Under the pieces are notes generated by a model. It was not told where the DNA came from. It worked only from the letters and a program-made list of their open reading frames with translations, and did not search any database. The position numbers were made by a program, and so were the translations under genes. A stretch of 64,000 nt of DNA from Streptomyces sp. NBC_01283 (GTDB taxonomy: Bacteria > Actinomycetota > Actinomycetes > Streptomycetales > Streptomycetaceae), in NCBI RefSeq assembly GCF_041435335.1, contig NZ_CP108430.1:8652001-8716000 (forward strand). The letters run 5' to 3'. This document shows, one piece after another, positions 18,826 through 27,029 of this stretch. The first letter of the stretch is position 1, and each line of letters begins with the position of its first letter.

Positions 18826-19935
18826 TCACGCCGTGACCGGCACGTCCTCCAGCAGCCGCTTGATGTCCCGCACCGCCGCCCGCCCCGCACGGTTCGCGCC
18901 GATCGTGCTGGCCGATGGCCCGTAGCCCACCAGGTGGATCCGGGGGTCGGCGACGGCGCGGGTGCCCTCGATGCGGATGCCGCCGCCTGCCTCGCGCAGC
19001 CGCAGCGGCGCCAAGTGCTCGATCGCCGCCCGGAATCCGGTGGCCCAGAGAATGACGTCGGCGTCCACGTGCCGCCCGTCGTCCCACTCGACGCCGCTCG
19101 GCGTGATGCGGTCGAACATGGGCAGCCGGTCGAGCACGCCGTCGGCCCGTGCCTGCCGGATGGCGTCGTTGACGGGCAGCCCGGTCACGGACACCACGCT
19201 CTGCGGCGCGAGCCCCTGCCGCACCCGCTCCTCGACCATGGCCACGGCCGAGCGCCCCCAGTTCTCGTCGAACGGCCCCTCGCGGAACACGGGCGGACGC
19301 CGGGTGACCCAGGTGGTCCCGGCGGCGTAGGGGGCGATCTCCATCAGATGCTGTGTGCCCGAGGCGCCGCCGCCCACGACGATCACCCGCTGCCCCTTGA
19401 AGGCTTCGGGCCCCGGATAGACGGCCGTGTGCAACTGCCGCCCGCGGAAGGTGTCCTGCCCCGGATAGCGCGGCCAGAACGGCCGGTCCCAGGTGCCCGT
19501 CGCGTTGATCAGCGTGCGCGTCGCCCAGGCCCCGGCCGACGTCTCGACCAGCAGCCGCCCGCCGTCGCCCTCGCGCACCTGGTGTACATCGACGGGCCGG
19601 TGCACCCGCAGGCCGAAGCGCTGCTCGTACTCCTCGAAGTACTCCCGGATGACCTCCGACGAGGGCCGCGCGGGATCGGCGCCGGTCAGCTCCATGCCGG
19701 GCAGCGCGTGCATCCCGTGCACCTTCCCGTACGTGAGCGAGGGCCAGCGGAACTGCCACGCACCGCCGGGCCGGGGCGAGTGGTCCAGGACGACGAAGTC
19801 CCGGTCCGGCTCGAAACCGGCCCTGCGCAGGTGATAGGCGCTGGACAGGCCCGCCTGCCCGGCGCCTATGACGACTGCGTCCACCTCTTGTGCCGCTTCG
19901 TGTGCGGCCGCGTCCCGTGCCCCGATGTCGTTCAC
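18826..19935 (-). CDS. FAD-dependent monooxygenase/oxidoreductase (FMO-like)
   Basis: A 369-residue flavoprotein with two dinucleotide-binding motifs: FAD site GAGQAG (residues 24-29) and NAD(P)H site GGGASG (188-193). ATG near residues 145-147 and WATGF near 298 are typical of flavin-containing monooxygenase and thioredoxin-reductase-like enzymes. The GTG start at 19935 gives MNDIGARD. It follows ssuD by 61 bp on the same strand, so it may be the last gene of the sulfonate operon and oxidise a sulfur compound; that role is inferred from position only. It is convergent with mltG. Confidence 0.75.
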   Translation of the reverse strand: MNDIGARDAAAHEAAQEVDAVVIGAGQAGLSSAYHLRRAGFEPDRDFVVLDHSPRPGGAWQFRWPSLTYGKVHGMHALPGMELTGADPARPSSEVIREYFEEYEQRFGLRVHRPVDVHQVREGDGGRLLVETSAGAWATRTLINATGTWDRPFWPRYPGQDTFRGRQLHTAVYPGPEAFKGQRVIVVGGGASGTQHLMEIAPYAAGTTWVTRRPPVFREGPFDENWGRSAVAMVEERVRQGLAPQSVVSVTGLPVNDAIRQARADGVLDRLPMFDRITPSGVEWDDGRHVDADVILWATGFRAAIEHLAPLRLREAGGGIRIEGTRAVADPRIHLVGYGPSASTIGANRAGRAAVRDIKRLLEDVPVTA

Positions 19936-19996
19936 GCTTCTACTAACTCCATCGGGGCCCGGGATCTTCCCGCCTCGCCGCCCTGTGCCGTTCGGG

Positions 19997-21205
19997 TCAG
20001 CGCCCGCCCGCCACCAGGAGCGGGGCGCCGCCCGGAGCGGACGCCGGGCGGCCGTTCGCCGCGGGCACCCCGGCCAGCTGCGATGCCGGGATCCGGGGCA
20101 GCAGGCCGCGCGCCGCCAGATCCGGGATCACGCCCTCGCCGAACCAGTACGCCTCCTCCAGATGCGGATAGCCCGACAGGACGAAGTGCTCGACGCCCAG
20201 CGCGTGGTACTCCTCGATCCGGTCGGCGACGTCCGCGTGGCTGCCGACGAGCGCGGTGCCCGCGCCGCCCCGTACGAGACCGACGCCTGCCCACAGGTTC
20301 GGCGAGATCTCCAGGTCGTCGCGGGAACCGCCGTGCAGCGCGAGCATCCGCTGCTGGCCCACGGACTCGCTGCGGCCGAGCGCCTGCTGGGCGGCGGCGA
20401 TGGTGTCCGGGTCGAGGTCGTCGAGCAGCCGGTGCGCGGTGGCCCAGGCCTCGGCGGCGGAATCACGCGAGATGGTGTGCAGCCGGATGCCGAACCGGAC
20501 CGTGCGCCCCTGCTCCTCGGCGAGTCCGCGAATCCAGTCGATCTTCTGCTTGACCTGCTCCGGCGGCTCGCCCCACGTCAGATATACGTCCGTGTGGCGC
20601 GCCGCGACCGGCCCGGCCGCGGCTGACGAACCACCGAAGAAGATCTCCGGCAGCGGGTCCGGCGGCAGCGCGGTCAGACCGCCCTCCACGTCGTAGTGCT
20701 CGCCGCGGAAGTCGAAGGGCTTACCGCCCCAAACCCCTCGTACGACCGACAGGAACTCATCCGTACGCTCGTAGCGGCGGTCGTGGTCGAGATGGTCGCC
20801 GAAGCGCCGCTGCTCGGTCGAGTCGCCGCCCGTCACGACGTTCAGGAGCAGGCGCCCGCGCGTGATGCGCTGATACGTGGCCGCCATCTGCGCGGCCAGG
20901 ACGGGGGAGATGACGCCGGGCCGGAACGCCACCAGGAACTTCAGCCGCTCGGTGTGCTGGGCCAGCGCGACCGTCGTCAGCCAGGCGTCCTCGCACCAGG
21001 TGCCGGTCGGGGTCAGCACCGCTTCGAAGCCCAACTGCTCGGCGGCCTTGGCGATCTGGATCAGGTAGTCGATGTCGGGCGCCCGCACCCCGCTGACCGG
21101 AGTGACCCGGGAGCGCGAGATGCCGCCGTCGGTGTAGGCGTGCCGGTCCACGAGGGTGCGGCCGTCGCCGCCGGTCGGCAGGAACCAGTTGAGGTGGACG
21201 GTCAT
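19997..21205 (-). CDS. ssuD: FMNH2-dependent alkanesulfonate monooxygenase
   Basis: A 402-residue bacterial luciferase-like monooxygenase that releases sulfite from alkanesulfonates using FMNH2 and oxygen. Typical SsuD features are the N-terminus MTVHLNWFLPTGGDGR, the substrate and flavin residues in VLTPTGTWCEDAW, VAFRPGVISP, NVVTGGDSTEQRRFGD and FGIRLHTISRD, and GYPHLEEAYWFGEGV near the end. The C-terminal tail is about 20 residues longer than in E. coli. The ATG at 21205 begins 2 bp after the ssuA stop. The reduced flavin must come from a reductase encoded elsewhere, as no ssuE is present. Confidence 0.92.
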   Translation of the reverse strand: MTVHLNWFLPTGGDGRTLVDRHAYTDGGISRSRVTPVSGVRAPDIDYLIQIAKAAEQLGFEAVLTPTGTWCEDAWLTTVALAQHTERLKFLVAFRPGVISPVLAAQMAATYQRITRGRLLLNVVTGGDSTEQRRFGDHLDHDRRYERTDEFLSVVRGVWGGKPFDFRGEHYDVEGGLTALPPDPLPEIFFGGSSAAAGPVAARHTDVYLTWGEPPEQVKQKIDWIRGLAEEQGRTVRFGIRLHTISRDSAAEAWATAHRLLDDLDPDTIAAAQQALGRSESVGQQRMLALHGGSRDDLEISPNLWAGVGLVRGGAGTALVGSHADVADRIEEYHALGVEHFVLSGYPHLEEAYWFGEGVIPDLAARGLLPRIPASQLAGVPAANGRPASAPGGAPLLVAGGR

Positions 21206-21207
21206 CG

Positions 21208-22251
21208 TCAGGACTCCTTGCGGTACGTGCGGGGCTTGCTGGTCGAGGGCGGCAGGTCGCCGTTGAAGCGGGTGTCGACGAAGTCGGCGAAGTCGACGCG
21301 GCGCGGAATGAGCTTCTGGTCGGTGAAGGTGTCCGCGATCGCCTGCTCGGACGTGATCACCTTCTTGTCCACGGCCACCGGGACCCGTGTGCCGTTGCTG
21401 CGCTTGACGGCGGCGAGTGCGGCCTCGTAGGGCAGGCCGGTGTCCTTCGCCCAGACCTTCGCCCACGCCTCCGGGTGCTCGAAGACCCAGTCCTGGGCCC
21501 TGCGCAGCCGCTTGAGGTAGTCGGCGACCGCCGCGGACTTCTTCTTGTCCTTGAGCGCGGCCGGCGCCGCCACCTGGAAGGAGAGGCCGTTCACCAGGCC
21601 GTCTCCGTCCGTCAGGACACGGCCCTTCTTGCTCTCAAGGACCTGTGAGGTGTACGGGTCCCAGACGGCCCAGGCGTCCACCTTGCCGCTGGTGAACGCG
21701 GCCAGCGCGTCGGCCGGCTGCAGATACTTGACCTTGACGTCCTTGAGGCTGAGCCCTGCCTCCTTGAGGGACGCGATGAGCTGGTAGTTCGCCGACGAAC
21801 CCTGGGCCACGGCGACGGACTTGCCCTTGAGGTCCTCCGTCTTCTTCAGGGGCGAGCCGTCCTGGACGAGGATCGCCTCGCCCGACGCGGTGCCGTGGTA
21901 CGCGGCCACCACGGAGATCTTCGAGTTGGCTCCGGCGGCGAAGACGGGCGGCGTGTTGCCGACGGCGCCGATGTCCACGGCCTTGGCGTTCACGGCCTCC
22001 AGGAGAGGAGGCCCGGAGGTGAAGGTGGACCAGCGGATCTTGTACTTCAGGTCGTCGAGTTCCCCGGCCGCGCGCAGCACGGCCTCCGAACCGCCCTTCT
22101 GGTCACCGACGTTGAGCGTGAGCGACCCATGGCCGTCGGTGCCGCCTCCCGAGCCGGCGGACGAGGTGCTCGCGGAGGAGGCGCCCGAGCAGGCGGCGAG
22201 CAGCAGGGCCAGGGGGAGGAGCAGGGCGGGGGCGGCGAGGTGCCGTCGCAT
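21208..22251 (-). CDS. ssuA: aliphatic sulfonate ABC transporter substrate-binding lipoprotein
   Basis: A 347-residue lipoprotein whose signal peptide ends LLLAACSG (Cys21). The mature part is an NMT1/SsuA-type periplasmic binding fold: LNVGDQKGGSEAVLRAAGEL, DIGAVGNTPPVFAAGANS, GKSVAVAQGSSANYQL and DAWAVWDPYTSQV. It captures sulfonates outside the membrane for the SsuBC transporter. The ATG at 22251 is chosen for its tight signal peptide. It sits between ssuB (56 bp upstream) and ssuD. Confidence 0.9.
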   Translation of the reverse strand: MRRHLAAPALLLPLALLLAACSGASSASTSSAGSGGGTDGHGSLTLNVGDQKGGSEAVLRAAGELDDLKYKIRWSTFTSGPPLLEAVNAKAVDIGAVGNTPPVFAAGANSKISVVAAYHGTASGEAILVQDGSPLKKTEDLKGKSVAVAQGSSANYQLIASLKEAGLSLKDVKVKYLQPADALAAFTSGKVDAWAVWDPYTSQVLESKKGRVLTDGDGLVNGLSFQVAAPAALKDKKKSAAVADYLKRLRRAQDWVFEHPEAWAKVWAKDTGLPYEAALAAVKRSNGTRVPVAVDKKVITSEQAIADTFTDQKLIPRRVDFADFVDTRFNGDLPPSTSKPRTYRKES

Positions 22252-22307
22252 GGTGAGTCCGTTCGGTCTGTTCGTGCTGTTCACAGGGGAGTTGGCAGGT
22301 GGGAGGT

Positions 22308-23105
22308 TCACGCCGCGGCGGCTTCCGCGGGGTCGGGCGCGTCGACGCCCAGGCGCTGCAACAGCTCGGCACGCAGCTCGCCGAAGCGCGGATCGGAGAT
22401 GCCGCGCGGCCGGTCGAGGTCGATCTCCGTCTCGTACGCGATGACCCCGTCGTCCATGACGAGCACCCGGTCGGCGAGGAGCACGGCCTCCTCGACGTCG
22501 TGCGTGACGAGCAGGACGGCGCAGCCGCGCCGCTGCCACAGTTCGTCCACGAGACGCTGGGCCTTGATGCGGGTGAGCGCGTCGAGCGCGCCGAACGGCT
22601 CGTCGAGCAGCAGCAGATCGGGCTCGCGCACCAGGGCGCGGGCCAGCGAGGCGCGCTGGGCCTCGCCGCCGGAGAGCGTCTTGGGCCAGGCGTTCGTACG
22701 GTGCTTGAGGCCGACCTCTTCCAACGCCCGCTCGGCGACCGCGCGTTCGGGCTTGCCCTGCAGCCCGAGCAGGACGTTGCGCCACACGCGCTTCCACGGC
22801 ATGAGCCGGGGTGCCTGGAACGCGACGGCCTTGCGGCGCGGCACCAGGACCGTGCCCTCGATGTCCCGGTCGAGGCCGGCGAGGATACGCAGCAGGGTCG
22901 ACTTGCCGCAGCCGCTGCGCCCGAGCAGCGCCACGAACTCGCCCGGCCGCACGTCGAGGTCGAGGTGGTCGATGACGGCACGCCCGTCGAAGGAGCGGGT
23001 CAGCCCCGCGACCCGTACGGCCGATGTGGCCTGTGGTGCCTGTCCCGTGGGTGCGGTGGCCGTGGGGTCGGTCGGGGTCACCGGCCGGTGAACGTCGGTC
23101 GCCAT
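22308..23105 (-). CDS. ssuB: aliphatic sulfonate ABC transporter ATPase
   Basis: A 265-residue ATPase: Walker A GRSGCGKST near residue 62, Q-loop VAFQAPRLMPWKRVWRNV, signature LSGGEAQRASLARAL, Walker B LLLLDEPFGALD and H-loop VTHDVEEAV. The Q-loop context and order C-B-A-D identify it as SsuB rather than TauB. The start overlaps the ssuC 3' end by 28 bp, indicating translational coupling. The N-terminus has a Thr/Pro/Ala-rich extension of about 28 residues. Confidence 0.92.
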   Translation of the reverse strand: MATDVHRPVTPTDPTATAPTGQAPQATSAVRVAGLTRSFDGRAVIDHLDLDVRPGEFVALLGRSGCGKSTLLRILAGLDRDIEGTVLVPRRKAVAFQAPRLMPWKRVWRNVLLGLQGKPERAVAERALEEVGLKHRTNAWPKTLSGGEAQRASLARALVREPDLLLLDEPFGALDALTRIKAQRLVDELWQRRGCAVLLVTHDVEEAVLLADRVLVMDDGVIAYETEIDLDRPRGISDPRFGELRAELLQRLGVDAPDPAEAAAA

Positions 23106-24019
23106 TGCAGCAGCAGCCTTTCGAGGGTGCGGACGATGAAGTCGGCGATGAGACCGAGGAAGGCGTAGACGATCAGGCAGACGACGATCACGTCGGTCCG
23201 CAGGAAGTCACGCGCCTGGACCATCAGGAAGCCGATCCCGGAGTCCGCGTTGATCTGTTCGGCGAAGACGAGGGCGAGCCAGGCGATGCCCAGGGAGTAC
23301 CGCAGGCCGGTCATCGCGCTCGGCAGCGCGCCCGGCAGGATGACGTGCCGCACGAGCCCCCACCGCGAGAGCCCGAGGGACTCGCCGGCCTCGATGAGCT
23401 GCGAGTCGACCCCGCGGATTCCCGCGTACACGTTCAGATAGAGCGGGAAGGAGACGCCCAGCGTGATGATGGCGACCTTGGGCGCCTCGCCGATGCCGAA
23501 CCAGATGATGAACAGCGGGATGAGCCCGACGAAGGGCACGGTGCGCAGCATCTGCACGCTGGCGTCGACGAGATCCTCGCCGACCCGGAAGAGTCCGGAG
23601 ACGAGTGCGAGCGCGGTCCCGACGACCGTGCCGAGCAGCAGCCCCACCGCGACCCGCTGCAGGGAGACCCCCATGGCGGAGGCCAGCGATCCGTCACCGA
23701 GGAGATCACGGGCGACGCCGGCGATGGTCCCCGGCGAGGCGAGTACGTCCGGGGTCAACACCCCTGTGGAGCTGAGGAGTTGCCACAGGGCGAGCAGTCC
23801 GAGGGGGCCGGAGGTGCGGCGCAGCCAGCGGGGGACGCGGGTGCGGCGGGTGGATGACGGGACGAGGGGGACGAGTTCGGGCGCGGTCGGCCGGGCGTCT
23901 TCGGCGCCTTTGGTGCCAGCGAGGTCTCTGGCGTCCCCGTCGTCCCGGGCGGGATCGTCGGACTTGGATATTCCCGAAATGTCGGATGCGGAATCCGGCG
24001 GGGCATGGCTGATGCTCAT
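23078..24019 (-). CDS. ssuC: aliphatic sulfonate ABC transporter permease
   Basis: A 313-residue BPD-type permease with six predicted helices and the EAA loop EAGESLGLSRWGLVRHVILPGALP near residues 218-240. A 60-residue hydrophilic N-terminal extension rich in Asp, Ser and Pro precedes the first helix. It is the first structural gene of the ssu operon. The 5' leader of about 200 nt contains the short Cys leader peptide at 24140-24223 and possible hairpins, so sulfur status may control expression through attenuation. Confidence 0.9.
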   Translation of the reverse strand: MSISHAPPDSASDISGISKSDDPARDDGDARDLAGTKGAEDARPTAPELVPLVPSSTRRTRVPRWLRRTSGPLGLLALWQLLSSTGVLTPDVLASPGTIAGVARDLLGDGSLASAMGVSLQRVAVGLLLGTVVGTALALVSGLFRVGEDLVDASVQMLRTVPFVGLIPLFIIWFGIGEAPKVAIITLGVSFPLYLNVYAGIRGVDSQLIEAGESLGLSRWGLVRHVILPGALPSAMTGLRYSLGIAWLALVFAEQINADSGIGFLMVQARDFLRTDVIVVCLIVYAFLGLIADFIVRTLERLLLQWRPTFTGR

Positions 24020-24046
24020 GGGTGCTCCACGGCAGGAGGGAGGGAT

Positions 24047-24088
24047 GCCCGAAGGGCCTACGCGCGGGACGGCGAAATCAACCGCGCG
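24047..24088 (-). promoter_or_regulatory. possible attenuation hairpins between leader peptide and ssuC
   Basis: Two inverted repeats lie between the leader stop and the ssuC start. One is GCCC/GGGC around a 3-nt loop at 24047-24057. The other is CGCGCG/CGCGCG with a 16-nt spacer at 24061-24088. They are the obvious elements for a ribosome-stalling switch, but I could not fold the RNA. Confidence 0.3.
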
Positions 24089-24139
24089 ACGGCAGCGGGG
24101 CAGAGAAGTGCGAAAGGAGAGAAGCGCGCTGAGGAGACG

Positions 24140-24223
24140 TCAGCAGCCGCGACGACACGCAGCAGAAGCCACCCGCAGCAGGTCGATGTGACCGCGCGTG
24201 GTGAGCAGAGCTGAACGCAACAT
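24140..24223 (-). CDS. 27-residue Cys leader peptide of the sulfonate operon
   Basis: A short ORF, MLRSALLTTRGHIDLLRVAS followed by AACRRGC and TGA. The segment HIDLLRVASAAC is the hallmark of the actinobacterial 'putative leader peptide' found upstream of sulfur and cysteine operons. Cys codons lie at positions 23 and 27, the latter immediately before the stop. A ribosome starved for Cys-tRNA would pause at the end of the peptide and could open downstream RNA structure, raising ssu expression. The ATG lies only 7 nt after a predicted -10 box, so the mRNA may be leaderless. The gene is too short for ordinary gene finders. Confidence 0.85.
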   Translation of the reverse strand: MLRSALLTTRGHIDLLRVASAACRRGC

Positions 24224-24230
24224 GCCGCTG

Positions 24231-24260
24231 AACGTAGCCAGATCGTCTGCGTACGGTCAA
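24231..24260 (-). promoter_or_regulatory. ssu operon promoter (TTGACC-N18-TACGTT)
   Basis: On the minus strand TTGACC (24260-24255), an 18-nt spacer and TACGTT (24236-24231) fit a vegetative promoter. The expected transcription start falls at or within a few bases of the leader-peptide ATG at 24223. Confidence 0.6.
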
Positions 24261-24324
24261 TGCCGTCTCGAAAGGCGGACGCCGCATATCAGAGAATGGG
24301 AGCGACCTGAGAGAGGATGGGCCC

Positions 24325-24747
24325 ATGTCCGATGCTTTCACCACACGTGTCCTGAACGTCACCACCGGCTCGACCGAGCGGGTCTTCGACCTCACCGACG
24401 ACATCCAGAACTTCCTGGGCGAGGCGGCGGCAGGCCGCGACGGCCTGCTCAACGTCTTCGTCCCCCATGCGACCGCCGGTGTCGCGATCCTGGAGACGGG
24501 GGCGGGCAGCGACAACGACCTGCTGGCCGCGCTGCACATCCTGCTCCCGGCCGACGACCGCTGGCAGCACCGCCACGGCAGCCCCGGCCACGGCCGTGAC
24601 CACGTCCTGCCGGCGCTGGTGCCGCCGCACGCCACGCTGCCGGTGCTGGGGGGCCGCCTAGAGCTGGGGACGTGGCAGTCGGTGTGCCTGGTGGACACCA
24701 ACAAGGACAATCCGCGGCGGGAGGTCCGTCTGTCGTTCCTGGGGTGA
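24325..24747 (+). CDS. YjbQ/UPF0047 family protein
   Basis: A 140-residue single-domain protein of the YjbQ family. Recognisable are VFVPHATAGVAILETG, the HRHGSPGHGRDHVLPALVPP segment (His-rich, likely metal-binding) and LGTWQSVCLVDTN near the end. E. coli YjbQ has weak thiamine-phosphate synthase activity; the true role of the family is unsettled. It is divergent from the sulfonate operon and stands alone. Confidence 0.85.
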   Translation: MSDAFTTRVLNVTTGSTERVFDLTDDIQNFLGEAAAGRDGLLNVFVPHATAGVAILETGAGSDNDLLAALHILLPADDRWQHRHGSPGHGRDHVLPALVPPHATLPVLGGRLELGTWQSVCLVDTNKDNPRREVRLSFLG

Positions 24748-24810
24748 TGGTGTCCGGGCGGCCTCGCCGCCCGGAGCTGCCCCGGCTCTTGACCCGGTGA
24801 CACGCCTGCT

Positions 24811-24843
24811 GGTTGAGTGGGTGATCCACTGATCCACTCAACC
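24811..24843. promoter_or_regulatory. 10-bp inverted repeat operator upstream of the GntR gene
   Basis: GGTTGAGTGG (24811-24820) and CCACTCAACC (24834-24843) are perfect inverted repeats separated by 13 nt, which themselves hold two copies of TGATCCAC. The site ends 23 bp before the GntR start and is a strong candidate for autoregulation of the three-gene operon. Confidence 0.65.
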
Positions 24844-24866
24844 AATGAGCCACCAAAGGGGCCGAC

Positions 24867-25571
24867 GTGGAGACACTGCCGCGCGAAAGCATCGTCGACG
24901 TCCTGGAGGGCCGGTTGCGAGAGGACATCCTCAGCGGCCGCCATAAGGCGGGCACTTACCTCCCGTCGGAGCGCGAGCTGGCCGGGGGCTACGGCGTCAC
25001 CCGCAACACCCTCAAGCACGCCTTCGGCCGGCTGATCCAGGCGGGACTCCTGGAGACCAGGCACGGGGTGGGAACCCGGGTGCGCGACTACGCACGCCTC
25101 GGCGGCGCCGACCTGCTGCCGATGCTGGTGCGCCACAGCCCCGACTGGATGAGCGAGGTCTTCGAGGTCCGGCGCAGCATCGGCGCCCTGATCGCCGCGC
25201 GGGCCGCGGCGAAGGCGAGCACCTCCCAGGTCGGCGAGCTGCGCGAACTCCTTGCCGCCGTGGCGGAGGCCCAGGACGGCGACGCCGCGCAACTGGCCGA
25301 CGTGGAAGTGCACCGGGCCCTGGCGCGGGCCACCGGCAACCGGGTCTACGCCCTGCTGACCAACACGCTCTTCAACGCGTATCTGCCGATGCGGGCCGCA
25401 CTCGTGGAACCGTTCGCCGACCCGAAGGCCGCGTACGAGCGACTGCGGCCGGTGGTCGATGCGGTCGCCGCGCACGATGCGGAGGCAGCGCATGCGGCGG
25501 CCGACGCGTATCTGACGGCAACCGAGCGGATCATGCTCGAAGGGCTCGGGGCGCACGGGGGCGGCAAGTGA
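24867..25571 (+). CDS. GntR-family (FadR/FCD subfamily) regulator
   Basis: A 234-residue regulator. The N-terminal winged helix includes YLPSERELAGGYGVTRNTLKHA. The all-helical C-terminal FCD domain holds the metal/ligand His residues in VHRALARATGN and HDAEAAHAAADAYL. The GTG at 24867 begins METLPRES. Its stop overlaps the next gene (GTGA at 25568), so it is the first gene of an operon with a CrtC/AttH-like protein and a GMC oxidoreductase. It probably represses that operon through the inverted repeat just upstream and releases it on binding a carboxylate-like ligand. Confidence 0.85.
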   Translation: METLPRESIVDVLEGRLREDILSGRHKAGTYLPSERELAGGYGVTRNTLKHAFGRLIQAGLLETRHGVGTRVRDYARLGGADLLPMLVRHSPDWMSEVFEVRRSIGALIAARAAAKASTSQVGELRELLAAVAEAQDGDAAQLADVEVHRALARATGNRVYALLTNTLFNAYLPMRAALVEPFADPKAAYERLRPVVDAVAAHDAEAAHAAADAYLTATERIMLEGLGAHGGGK

Positions 25572-26968
25572 GCGGCAGGGGAGCGGTCTTCGCGGAGGCG
25601 ATGTCCGGCCACGTACGGCTGAAGGGCGAGAACCGGGACCGTGCGGTCCGCCTCGATCTGCGGGCCGACGCGGACCGGGGGATGCACCCCCTGCGCACGA
25701 CCGGGGCACGACTCACCGGCCGGGTGCGCATAGCCGGGCGGGTCGACGACCGGGACTCCCAGGGCGAGTTGGAGATATCCCCCGTGGCCCGCCGCCGGAT
25801 CCGCTACCGGCTCACCTTCACGGGGGAGGGGCGCCGGATCGAACTCGACGGATGGAAGTCGGTGTCGGCACGCCGCCCGCTGAGCTCGATGACCGTACTG
25901 CCGTTCGTGTTGTACGAGGACGGGGCGCGGGTCGGCGAGGGCACCCTGCGGTTCCGCGTGGCCACAAGCCTGGTGCCGTTCCTGGCGAGCTTCCGGTTTC
26001 CCCGCCGGGAGGACACCGCCGGACTCTCCGCGCCCCGCTGGAAGGGCGAACCGGGCCGGACCGAGGTCTGGTACTCGACGCTGACCGACCCGGACACCGG
26101 GACCGGCGTGTGGCTGCACCATGAACTCACCGCTCCGCACGACGGATCCCCGCCTTTCGCGCACGGCTGGGCGGCCGTGTTCCCCAAGGACGGCCCGGTG
26201 GAACACGTGCGCTTCGGGCCCGAGCCGTGGACCCGCCCCTCGGCCGGATTCGCCGCGCGGGGGATCGTGGCGGGCCCCGAGCGGCTGAGCGGATCGGCCG
26301 GCGCCTTCCACTGGGAGCTGACCGAGCACCCCACAGGTGAGCCGCTCTACACCTTTCCGCGCTGGTCGTGGCGTCGGGCGCTGCTGCCCGCCAGCCAGAT
26401 CCTGCCCGCGGTCACGGCCACGTACGACGGTCATCTCACCTATGGAGAGCGGACATTGACGCTCCGAGGTGCGCCGGGGGCCTCCGCCCGGATCTACGGG
26501 CACGGCCATGCCCGCCGGTGGGCCTGGCTGCACGCCGACCTCGGTGGCGGGGACGCACTGGAGATCGTCGCCGCCGTGTCCATGCGGCCGGGCCTGCGCC
26601 GCCTTCCGCCGCTGGTCTTCCTGCGCCTGCGCACGGCGGGGCGGACCTGGCCCCGGCGTGCCGAGCGGACCGCGCTCGGGTGGGCGGGCGCCGGGCGCTT
26701 CACGGCACGGATCGGGCTGCCCGTCTGGACGGTGAACGGCCGTGCCGGGCTGCGCCGGATCCGCGTCCAGGTCACCCAGCCCGCCGAGCGCACCCTGTCC
26801 CTGGACTACACCGACCCGGACGGAGCGCCTTCCGTGTGCCGCAACAGCGAGGCGGCGGACGCGGTGGTGCTCGTCGAGCGGTGGTGGGGGCAGTGGCGGA
26901 CGGAGGCCCGCTGGGAGCTGGACGGAACGGCGCATGCCGAGGTCGGGCAGCGCCCGGCAGCCCGCTGA
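25568..26968 (+). CDS. uncharacterised protein, CrtC/AttH lipocalin-like
   Basis: A 466-residue soluble protein rich in beta-strand-like sequence and aromatic residues, with no signal peptide. The stretch near residue 310, IYGHGHARRWAWLHADLGGG, and the spacing of Trp and Arg resemble AttH/CrtC-type (carotenoid 1,2-hydratase, tocopherol cyclase-like) lipocalin-fold proteins that bind hydrophobic substrates. The resemblance is weak and judged by eye. It lies between the GntR regulator (GTGA overlap) and the GMC oxidoreductase (61 bp downstream), so it likely handles the same steroid, terpenoid or fatty substrate. An accessory domain of a cholesterol-oxidase-like system is an alternative. Confidence 0.4.
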   Translation: MSGRGAVFAEAMSGHVRLKGENRDRAVRLDLRADADRGMHPLRTTGARLTGRVRIAGRVDDRDSQGELEISPVARRRIRYRLTFTGEGRRIELDGWKSVSARRPLSSMTVLPFVLYEDGARVGEGTLRFRVATSLVPFLASFRFPRREDTAGLSAPRWKGEPGRTEVWYSTLTDPDTGTGVWLHHELTAPHDGSPPFAHGWAAVFPKDGPVEHVRFGPEPWTRPSAGFAARGIVAGPERLSGSAGAFHWELTEHPTGEPLYTFPRWSWRRALLPASQILPAVTATYDGHLTYGERTLTLRGAPGASARIYGHGHARRWAWLHADLGGGDALEIVAAVSMRPGLRRLPPLVFLRLRTAGRTWPRRAERTALGWAGAGRFTARIGLPVWTVNGRAGLRRIRVQVTQPAERTLSLDYTDPDGAPSVCRNSEAADAVVLVERWWGQWRTEARWELDGTAHAEVGQRPAAR

Positions 26969-27029
26969 ACCGGCGGCCCACGGGCCCCCTTGTGTATCCG
27001 CCGATCCGGATCCCCGAAAGGACTTCCCT

